DNA from: Haloarcula halophila
GTDB lineage: Archaea > Halobacteriota > Halobacteria > Halobacteriales > Haloarculaceae
Reading direction: 5' to 3'
Assembly (NCBI RefSeq): GCF_029278565.1
Contig: NZ_CP119559.1
Span: 372,001 to 436,000 of the forward strand
DNA length: 64,000 nt
In this document: positions 44,845-51,331 of the stretch, piece after piece
How the letters are laid out: each line of letters begins with the position of its first letter
Position numbering within the stretch: position 1 is the first letter of the stretch
Translations under genes and position numbers: made by a program
The notes under the pieces: model-generated
Told to the model about the DNA's origin: nothing
The model's input: only the letters and a program-made list of their open reading frames with translations
The model's database searches: none

Positions 44845-45943
44845 GGCCGCGATCATCGGTGAGTGCACCGACTGCGGCGGCCGGATGATCGAGACCGCCG
44901 CCTTCACGACCGACTCGGTCCGTCGGGCCACGCTGTTCTGCGGGGACTGCCAGACCCACGTTCGGATCGAACACGAGCTTCGCGAGGGGGGCCTCGATGC
45001 CGTCGACGCCGACGGCGTTCGGGACTGTTCGATCGAAGAGGTCGCCTGGGTCGACTGTGAGCGCTGTCGGGGAAGCGGTGAGGTGATCGGTTGCATCGAC
45101 GATATCTGCCATGCAAAGGGGCGGTGCATCCACAACGGGAATGACCGCTGTCCCGCGTGTGACGGGACTGGTGCTCAGCCGCGGGTGACCGCGACCGACG
45201 GCGGCACTCAGAAAACACGCGTCGGCCACACGAAGGCCGACGAGACGGATGTGTATACCGGTCGCGGTCCTGGCGGTCGCTCGATGCTCGATACCTCGCC
45301 AGGGATGCGTGGCTGGCTCGGGAACCCGTATACCGTCGAGGATCACGGCCGTGACGGCTCTATCGAGCACTTCAGAGACGCGTTCGAGGCGAAGATCGAC
45401 GGTGACGAACGGTTCCGACGTGCTGTCCGTGACCTCGCCGGAAAGACGCTCGGGTGCTGGTGCCAGCGACTCGACGAGGACGAACCCGCCTGCCACGCCG
45501 AAGTTATCGCCGAGTGGGCCGATCGGTTAGCGGACGACGACCAGCTCGTCACCGACGGCGGCGTTCGCGAGACCCACATCGGCGAGTCCGGCCTGTTCGT
45601 TCCTCAGGACCTCCGGGAGTTCCAGGGCCAGATCGTGTTCCGGACGCCCCGGAGCACGATCCAGCACTTCGGCTCGACCGACCTGGACGCCTACTACGGG
45701 ATGATCGAGGCCGGCGACTTCGACGAGCCCGACGCGTTCCGCGACCCGAAGAACCCCGACCTGGCGCCCGACCGGCTGACGATCAAGCCCCAGGGCGAAC
45801 CCGCCGTCGAGTTCGTCGTCGAGACCGATCCCGACGTGCGGTGTGACGGTGGGACCGACCGCGTCGAGTGTTCGAACTGCGGGTACCGGCGGCCCACGTT
45901 CGAGGCCTGTCCCGAGTGCGGTGCGTTGGGAGGTGAGCGATAG
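44834..45943 (+). CDS. DUF4326 protein with flanking zinc fingers
   Basis: 369 aa. Residues 1-60 carry a zinc ribbon (CTDCGGRM ... FCGDCQTH). Residues about 72-118 are DnaJ-type CxxCxGxG repeats (CERCRGSGEV, CPACDGTG). Residues about 130-235 form a DUF4326 domain: VYTGRGPGGRSM, GWLGNPYTVEDHGRDGSIEHFRDAF, then LAGKTLGCWCQ and CHAEVIAEW. The last 35 residues are another ribbon (CSNCGYRR, CPECGALG). DUF4326 is common in phages and mobile elements, function unknown; the Cys/His set is intact. GGAGGTG precedes the ATG. Confidence 0.8.
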   Translation: MQPEAAIIGECTDCGGRMIETAAFTTDSVRRATLFCGDCQTHVRIEHELREGGLDAVDADGVRDCSIEEVAWVDCERCRGSGEVIGCIDDICHAKGRCIHNGNDRCPACDGTGAQPRVTATDGGTQKTRVGHTKADETDVYTGRGPGGRSMLDTSPGMRGWLGNPYTVEDHGRDGSIEHFRDAFEAKIDGDERFRRAVRDLAGKTLGCWCQRLDEDEPACHAEVIAEWADRLADDDQLVTDGGVRETHIGESGLFVPQDLREFQGQIVFRTPRSTIQHFGSTDLDAYYGMIEAGDFDEPDAFRDPKNPDLAPDRLTIKPQGEPAVEFVVETDPDVRCDGGTDRVECSNCGYRRPTFEACPECGALGGER

Positions 45944-46603
45944 ATGCAGGCCGTCGATCGCTCCGATATCGTCGTCGCCCGCCCGATCGGGCGCGATACG
46001 CTTCGCGCCATCGACCAGGGCTACCTCGTCACCTGTACGAACCTCAGTTGTGAGTGGCAGGGGCTGTTCCCCGACGCCGACCTCGCGGCCACAGCCTGCG
46101 AACGGCACTACGACCACGAACTCCGGTCTGGTCAGTACCACCGCGGGGATCGGACCTACACGGTCGTCGAACTGCTGGACGACGAAACCGCTTGCACACT
46201 GGACGACTCGAAGCTCGGCCTCAGTGTCGCAGAGAACCGATACGGCACCGCCGACGGGAGTGTCCGACAAGCAGAGTTCCCACGGACGACCCAGGACGTG
46301 CCAGCGCTCGTCGAGCGTGGCGACCGGATCATCGTGCCCGGTGATCGGGAACAGAAGGTGCGCGCCGTCAGCGAGACTCGGTCGCTCGGCCTGCCGACCT
46401 GGTCGGTGAACTACTGTGATGTCGACGACGATCTGCTGTCCGGTCGGCTCCCGCCACGTGGCCAGCGCGAACTCATCGCCCGGGACGGCGCGGTGTACTG
46501 TTCGTATGGCCCCGATCCGCTCGCTGCCCCGGCCTTCGAGGTGATCGGCGAGACCGAGCACCAGGCGGATTTCTCCGAGTTCGACGGAGGTGCGTCGGCG
46601 TGA
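45944..46603 (+). CDS. Element protein with C2H2-like zinc site (219 aa)
   Basis: The N-terminal part reads VTCTNLSCEWQGLFPDADLAATACERHYDHEL, placing Cys and His ligands (CxxxxC, then C/H-x3-H) as in a zinc finger. The rest is a mixed alpha/beta domain without a motif I know (ALVERGDRIIVPGDREQKV). Start ATG directly follows the stop of the DUF4326 gene; the preceding GGGAGGTG is the ribosome-binding site. Function unknown. Confidence 0.65.
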   Translation: MQAVDRSDIVVARPIGRDTLRAIDQGYLVTCTNLSCEWQGLFPDADLAATACERHYDHELRSGQYHRGDRTYTVVELLDDETACTLDDSKLGLSVAENRYGTADGSVRQAEFPRTTQDVPALVERGDRIIVPGDREQKVRAVSETRSLGLPTWSVNYCDVDDDLLSGRLPPRGQRELIARDGAVYCSYGPDPLAAPAFEVIGETEHQADFSEFDGGASA

Positions 46604-46899
46604 CGATCGCGACCGACGCCCGACGCAAGACCCGCCAGCGCCGGGAGCAACGCGCCGACGCCGACCTGGAACTGCCCTTCAACGAGCGCGTCACGGTCGA
46701 CTGTCCCGAGTGTGGCGAGGGCTTCGAGGTCAACATCCTCACGTCGACGCCGCGCCAGTACACGCCGACGTTCGGGCGCTGCACGAACCACGAGTGTGAC
46801 GCGTTCCTGAAATTCTGCTGGGACGGCAGCACGCCCGACGAGCCCGAGGACGACGACGAACAGGCATCACTGGCGGCGTTCGCCGGAGGTGAGCGGTAG
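46600..46899 (+). CDS. Small zinc-ribbon protein (99 aa)
   Basis: GTG start at 46600 overlapping the preceding stop. A basic N-terminal helix (RRKTRQRREQRAD) is followed by a ribbon with CPECGEGF and CTNHECDAF, then an acidic tail. Basic helix plus ribbon suggests nucleic-acid contact. GGAGGTG precedes the start. Confidence 0.65.
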   Translation: MTIATDARRKTRQRREQRADADLELPFNERVTVDCPECGEGFEVNILTSTPRQYTPTFGRCTNHECDAFLKFCWDGSTPDEPEDDDEQASLAAFAGGER

Positions 46900-47115
46900 A
46901 TGAGCGATATTCGCCGCCCAGCCGTCTGCGTCGACACCCTCGACTACGATGGGTCGGAGACACACGCCGACGCGATCGAGGGCGAGGTCACGCGCCACTA
47001 CTATTCCTGCCCGAGTTGCGGCCATCCCATCGCGACGTGGATGGACTGTCCTGAGTGCCTGTGGTACGACGAGGATGTGTGGTCGCGGACGCTGGCCGAC
47101 GGAGGTGGGCGGTAG
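46900..47115 (+). CDS. Small zinc-ribbon protein (71 aa)
   Basis: ATG directly behind the preceding stop, with CGGAGGTG upstream. The ribbon uses CPSCGHPI and CPECLWYD, two CxxC knuckles only 11 residues apart. Function unknown. Confidence 0.65.
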   Translation: MSDIRRPAVCVDTLDYDGSETHADAIEGEVTRHYYSCPSCGHPIATWMDCPECLWYDEDVWSRTLADGGGR

Positions 47116-47580
47116 ATGCCCTCCACCACGCAGGCAGGCGACCGCGACGATCGCCTTCGCTGTCCCCAAACTCGCGACCGTATCGGCGAGGACCCGGCCC
47201 GCTGGCTCGATCGGGAGCTGATCACCGACGCCGACCGCCGGAACATCGTCCTGACGCTGACCGACAGCATGGACTCCATCGAGCGGGTTCGTGCCTGGCG
47301 AGCGTGTGAACTGCGGCTGGCGAACCCCCAGGAGGACGACACCCCACGGAACCCGCTTGAGGAACCGCGGGCGAGGATCATGCAGCGCCTGGACCAGCGC
47401 GAGGCGTGGCTGGAACTCCACGGCGAGCGGCCTGATCGGCTCGAAGAACGCGAGCACGATCGTGACCTCCCGCCCGTCGAAACCGAATGGGTCGACCGGC
47501 CCGATGTCGAGACGGCCAGTGATCGGGCCGTGTTCCGGTCCAGTGGGTCGCTGGCGACCGACGGGGGTGAGTCTCAGTGA
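47116..47580 (+). CDS. Helical Arg/Glu-rich element protein (154 aa)
   Basis: ATG directly behind the preceding stop, with GGAGGTG upstream. The sequence is almost entirely charged helices (DRRNIVLTLTDSMDSIERVR, EPRARIMQRLDQREAWLEL) with no zinc site or membrane segment. Nothing in it is recognisable. Its last codons overlap the next GTG start by 4 bp. Confidence 0.6.
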   Translation: MPSTTQAGDRDDRLRCPQTRDRIGEDPARWLDRELITDADRRNIVLTLTDSMDSIERVRAWRACELRLANPQEDDTPRNPLEEPRARIMQRLDQREAWLELHGERPDRLEEREHDRDLPPVETEWVDRPDVETASDRAVFRSSGSLATDGGESQ

Positions 47581-47915
47581 CGATCACGCCCGACCAGGAG
47601 CCGGCGGCGACGCAACTTTCCGTACTGGAACCGGACGTGTTGCCCTACGACGACACGGCGCTCTGTCCGATCTGTAGCCAGCGTGTCGACGACATCGGCA
47701 CCCCTGCGGTTCCGGTGGAGTTCTTGGCTGATCCGGCCGCCGTCGACGGTGACCAAGCCCCAGTCTACGCATACGTCTGTGGCCGCCATCGCGGTCGTGA
47801 CGTGGTCCTGCCGCTGCCAATGGCACTGGCCCCGGACGTAGCGGTCGGACTCTCGGCCCGCGTCGAGGGCGAGACGCGTCCTGTTGCGGTGCCGGAACCG
47901 GAGGTGCATCGCTGA
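47577..47915 (+). CDS. Small zinc-site protein (112 aa)
   Basis: GTG at 47577 in a GTGA overlap. One ribbon half is CPICSQRV (about 30-33), the other is VCGRHRGRD (Cys and His, about 68-71). The remaining sequence is strand-rich. It overlaps the following ATG by 1 bp. Confidence 0.6.
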   Translation: MTITPDQEPAATQLSVLEPDVLPYDDTALCPICSQRVDDIGTPAVPVEFLADPAAVDGDQAPVYAYVCGRHRGRDVVLPLPMALAPDVAVGLSARVEGETRPVAVPEPEVHR

Positions 47916-49654
47916 TGGCGAGTCTGACGCCAACGGAGGCCGGCACGCTGTCGACGCCCGGCCCGGACCTGGGCGCGATCGAGGACGCCGGAGACGGCGC
48001 GGCCGGCGAGTGGGATTCCCTGGACTACCCGGACCCGATCGACCATGGCCACGGCCTGGAAATGGTCGTCAACGACCTCGACGACGGCGAGGACTTCGCG
48101 TACCGTCGGCTGTTCCACGGCTGGCGCGAGCACGTCGCGGACGCGGAGAACGAGCCCTACGTGCTCGTCGAGGACGTACACGAGTGGTTCGACTGGTTGC
48201 ACGACGAGTATCCCGCCCACCTGGTGCTCTCCTCGAAGCCGTGGAAGGTCGGGACCGAGGCCGACGGCCAGAGGATCACCGGGAGTCGGCGCTACGAGTA
48301 CTCGATCCAGGTGATGCGCTACGATCCGGAGTCAGACACCCTCGCGGCGAATCACGAGAAATCTCTGCGGGCGCCCGTCAGTTGCCAGACCTGGGTCCAG
48401 CCACAGAACGAGGATCTGGTCTACAAGAGCAACGACCCGCTGATCTGCCAGTACGGCGAGGGCACGAAGTTCCGCACGCAGACGACCTATGCGGGCTCGG
48501 CGGAGACGATAGCCCGGACGGTCCAGGTCGTCAACGCCGCGATGGACGCGCTCGACCAGGATAGGCCGGACTGGAGTCGGATGAACCGCGAGTCCTGGCG
48601 TGTCTGGAAAGGCGAGGTCCACCACCGGATCGACGAGAGTCTGATGGACGTTGTCGCGAACAAGCTCCGCAGTGCGCGCACCCTCGTCGAGTACGGCGGC
48701 GACGGTGACGCCAGCGGTGGCGGGCAGTACGCTGGCGGCCAGCACGTCGAGGAGCGTGTCGTCTCGGATATGTGGCATCGGATCGGCTTCGCCGGTTACG
48801 CCGATCGGGACGACTACAACCTCGGGCTGAAGGTCTACCGTGTCGGCGGGAACCCAGCCGACGAGCGCCTGCGGCATCCGAAGCTCGAAGCGTTCTTCGG
48901 CGGCACCGACGACGGGACGACGCTGCCCCACGCCGACGAGTGGGCCGCACTCCGGGCCACGCTCCGGCAGCTCGTCTCGACGTTCGCGATCCGGAGCGGT
49001 GTCGCCCTGGGCGATCTCCGCGAGGACGACTACTACCAGCCGATGGAGCGCGACCAGATCGACGTGATCGTGCCCAAGGGCTGGCGCCAGGCGATGGCCG
49101 AAGCCAACGAGGAACGGGAGCGCCGTATCCTCAAGACCACCTACGAGTCGCTGTCCCAGGCCCGCTGGGACGTGCTCTGGACGGTCGCGACGACGAAAGG
49201 CTGTGAGTACGACACGCTGGTCGAGCTTACCGGATACTCGCGGGACTACGTGCGCGAGATCGTCCGCGACCTCGAAGAGAAGGACGTGTTGCACCGGACG
49301 ACCTACCCGCGTGTCGTCGTCTACCACAACGAGGAGCTACGGCTGAACGCGATCGAGGCGCTTCAACAGGTCCACCCCGACCGTGCCCTGGACGACATCC
49401 GGGCAGACGCCGACGAGCGTCGCGAGGAACGGCGCACGCAGCGCGAAGACGACAACGAGGACAGTGACGGGGCCGACTCGGCGACCGATGAGAGCGGCGA
49501 CGAGACGGGTAGCGACGACAGCCCGACCTGGGTCTCGGTCGCCGACCTGGACTACTCCGCCGCGGACGTGGGTCGGTACCTGGAGCGCGGCGAGATCGAG
49601 CCCGACGCCGCGAAGGTGAACGTCGATCGCCACGACTGGCTGATACTCCGGTAG
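47915..49654 (+). CDS. Large element protein with winged-helix-like segment (579 aa)
   Basis: Last and largest gene of the plus-strand module; ATG at 47915 after GGAGGTG. The first 400 residues form an unfamiliar alpha/beta domain with the dense segment HLVLSSKPWKVGTEADGQRI and an Asp/Gly-rich loop. Residues about 408-475 look like a winged helix (ARWDVLWTVATTKGCEYDTL, VELTGYSRDYVREIVRDLEE), so DNA binding is likely. The C-terminus (about 490-579) is a disordered acidic linker followed by a short domain. It may regulate or initiate replication of the element; a name such as DUF7845 comes to mind but I cannot confirm it. Confidence 0.65.
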   Translation: MASLTPTEAGTLSTPGPDLGAIEDAGDGAAGEWDSLDYPDPIDHGHGLEMVVNDLDDGEDFAYRRLFHGWREHVADAENEPYVLVEDVHEWFDWLHDEYPAHLVLSSKPWKVGTEADGQRITGSRRYEYSIQVMRYDPESDTLAANHEKSLRAPVSCQTWVQPQNEDLVYKSNDPLICQYGEGTKFRTQTTYAGSAETIARTVQVVNAAMDALDQDRPDWSRMNRESWRVWKGEVHHRIDESLMDVVANKLRSARTLVEYGGDGDASGGGQYAGGQHVEERVVSDMWHRIGFAGYADRDDYNLGLKVYRVGGNPADERLRHPKLEAFFGGTDDGTTLPHADEWAALRATLRQLVSTFAIRSGVALGDLREDDYYQPMERDQIDVIVPKGWRQAMAEANEERERRILKTTYESLSQARWDVLWTVATTKGCEYDTLVELTGYSRDYVREIVRDLEEKDVLHRTTYPRVVVYHNEELRLNAIEALQQVHPDRALDDIRADADERREERRTQREDDNEDSDGADSATDESGDETGSDDSPTWVSVADLDYSAADVGRYLERGEIEPDAAKVNVDRHDWLILR

Positions 49655-50175
49655 CCTGGGGCGAGAGTCCCACGGGCGTGCCGGATCGATAGCGACAGCG
49701 CTGTTCTGTGACGCCGTTTTTCTCCGTTCGTTTCACTCTCGTTAGGTAACTCTGCTGGCTGGTTTTCGTTTCGTCGGTCACTTCGGCGGATGCATTGGTG
49801 TCGGCCTCGATCCGCGCCAGTTCCTGGCCAGTTTCTCGGTGGCGGTGGTCGGCCGGTTCCGGCCGCAGCCGTCCGCTCTCACGCCCTCAGCGGGGCGTAG
49901 CGGGTTCGGCCCGGTGTCGGCGGTCCCCACATACCCCTACGGTAGTTGCCCCTAAGGGGCCAGTCCAATTGCGCGGCTCGCATAGCGCTCGCCGCGCTCC
50001 CGCAGTCGGTTGGTCGGCCGGTTTCTGGACTGACGACTGCGAGAGGTTCTGAACCGCAGGATACCGGCACTGGGTCAAACGGGGCGATCATACCCCAGAT
50101 GGCCTTAGGGTAAGTCAACAGATTTGATACGGTTATCAACTGACATGGCGTTCATGCTGAGTACAGAGGCTGGTT
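49655..50175. other. Non-coding core of the element with palindromes
   Basis: No convincing gene in 520 bp between the convergent 579-aa gene and the protease gene. It holds GCCCCTAAGGGGC (49948-49960, 6-bp arms around A), GGTTCTGAACC (50045-50055, 5-bp arms around T) and several C-rich runs just before the first palindrome. From about 50,100 it becomes AT-rich. Transcription from both sides converges here. It could contain the origin of the element; this is a guess from position only. Confidence 0.35.
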
Positions 50176-51051
50176 TCAGATATATTGCCGAATAATATCC
50201 ATCATGCCTTGGCCACCAGATGCTACACCGATACCCATCTGAAACGTATTCATCACTGTGTCAAGAAGTGTTCGTGCCATTTCTGCTTGGATTTTACTTA
50301 CCAAAATAGACGCCTCTTGCAAGTCAAAACGCAAGAGAACATCATCTTCCCGTTGAGATAACTCCACATCTAACCCATATCCTTCTAAAATATCTTTCTC
50401 GTAAACAGCATCCTCAACTGTGTCGTATACTAAGAATCCGTTCTTGTGGCTTCCAGAAATCTCACTTGTCACATGAAATAGGTTCTCAAGCCGATGAATT
50501 TGATCATCCCATCGTTCAAGTTGTTGCTCGAAATTCCCTGCGCTTGCTGAAACAACACCTACTACTTGACCAGTTTCCTGCTCAATGACCGGCCCACCGC
50601 TGTGACCAGAGTTGAATAAGCCATCAACTTCAAAGAAGTGGCCACCACCATCGTCAAAACTGCCGGATGCAACCGGCCCCCAACCGAACCGCTGACGATC
50701 AATTTTTGATTCACCTATTAGCCGGGCATATCCTGACCAAACGACCTCTGTTCCGATAATTGGGATTTCTGGGCTGAGCGATAATGACTCAACATCATCA
50801 GGACGCTCATCCGCCTCTAATACAGCCAAATCAGAACCTTGGTCTTGTTCAGTCACCTGTACCACTACATCGCTATCACCCTCAGTTACGATAGTGAACT
50901 TATCTCTGTGAATAGCAGTTACAACATGATTCGCAGTAAGTAGGTATCTATCACCTATCCAAAATGCAGTCCCCAGTTTTTTGTTTGCCACATCCACGCG
51001 ACAGGTTGCAGCACGAATTTCTGGGATTCTATTGCTTCGTTTATGTCCCAT
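50176..51051 (-). CDS. Trypsin-like serine protease in an AT-rich island
   Basis: 291 aa from the ATG at 51049-51051. The triad is complete: His in LTANHVVTAI (about 43), Asp in GSDLAVLEAD (about 82) and Ser in NSGHSGGPVIEQ (about 151). There is no signal peptide or membrane segment, so it should act in the cytoplasm, unusual for a trypsin-like enzyme. The C-terminal 90 residues (DVELSQREDDVLLRFDLQEA) form a separate helical and strand domain. Codon use is AT-rich, clearly different from all neighbours, indicating recent transfer. Cytoplasmic trypsin-like proteases are frequent in anti-phage and conflict systems, which is a possible role. Confidence 0.82.
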   Translation of the reverse strand: MGHKRSNRIPEIRAATCRVDVANKKLGTAFWIGDRYLLTANHVVTAIHRDKFTIVTEGDSDVVVQVTEQDQGSDLAVLEADERPDDVESLSLSPEIPIIGTEVVWSGYARLIGESKIDRQRFGWGPVASGSFDDGGGHFFEVDGLFNSGHSGGPVIEQETGQVVGVVSASAGNFEQQLERWDDQIHRLENLFHVTSEISGSHKNGFLVYDTVEDAVYEKDILEGYGLDVELSQREDDVLLRFDLQEASILVSKIQAEMARTLLDTVMNTFQMGIGVASGGQGMMDIIRQYI

Positions 51052-51170
51052 TGTGTTTGTTAGTAGATGTCTCAATCACTCATAGCTATCCCTGGCGAGT
51101 TCTGAAGATGCGGGCTGTACATAGCTGCCCCACCGGAATAGATCACCCACCAGAAATCCTCTGTAACCAG

Positions 51171-51329
51171 CTACTCAATTTCTTCAACCAGCCGTTCAGC
51201 ACGTTTCTCTCCGATCCCGTCGATCCACTCGAAGTCAGCGGCGTCGGCGACGGTGCGTTTGAGCCGCGGGAGTTGGACCACGAGCATGGTCGCGAGGCCG
51301 GCCATGAGGCCGACCGAGGGATCGGCCAT
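51171..51329 (-). CDS. TM plus helix-hairpin-helix microprotein (52 aa)
   Basis: Starts ATG at 51327-51329, 2 bp after the stop of the 723-aa surface protein, so it is the last gene of the operon. Residues 6-20 (VGLMAGLATMLVVQL) form one hydrophobic helix; residues 33-52 (FEWIDGIGEKRAERLVEEIE) match a helix-hairpin-helix (I-x-G-I-G-x-x-x-A-x-x-L), the module used for DNA or protein contact. A membrane anchor joined to an HhH suggests tethering DNA or a nucleoprotein at the membrane. Confidence 0.6.
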   Translation of the reverse strand: MADPSVGLMAGLATMLVVQLPRLKRTVADAADFEWIDGIGEKRAERLVEEIE

Positions 51330-51331
51330 CG

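Noticed and set aside
49879-50139. Open frames in the central non-coding region of the element
   Set aside because: Both strands have frames of 60-90 codons, but none has the GGAGGTG site or overlap pattern typical of the element, and the sequences look random.
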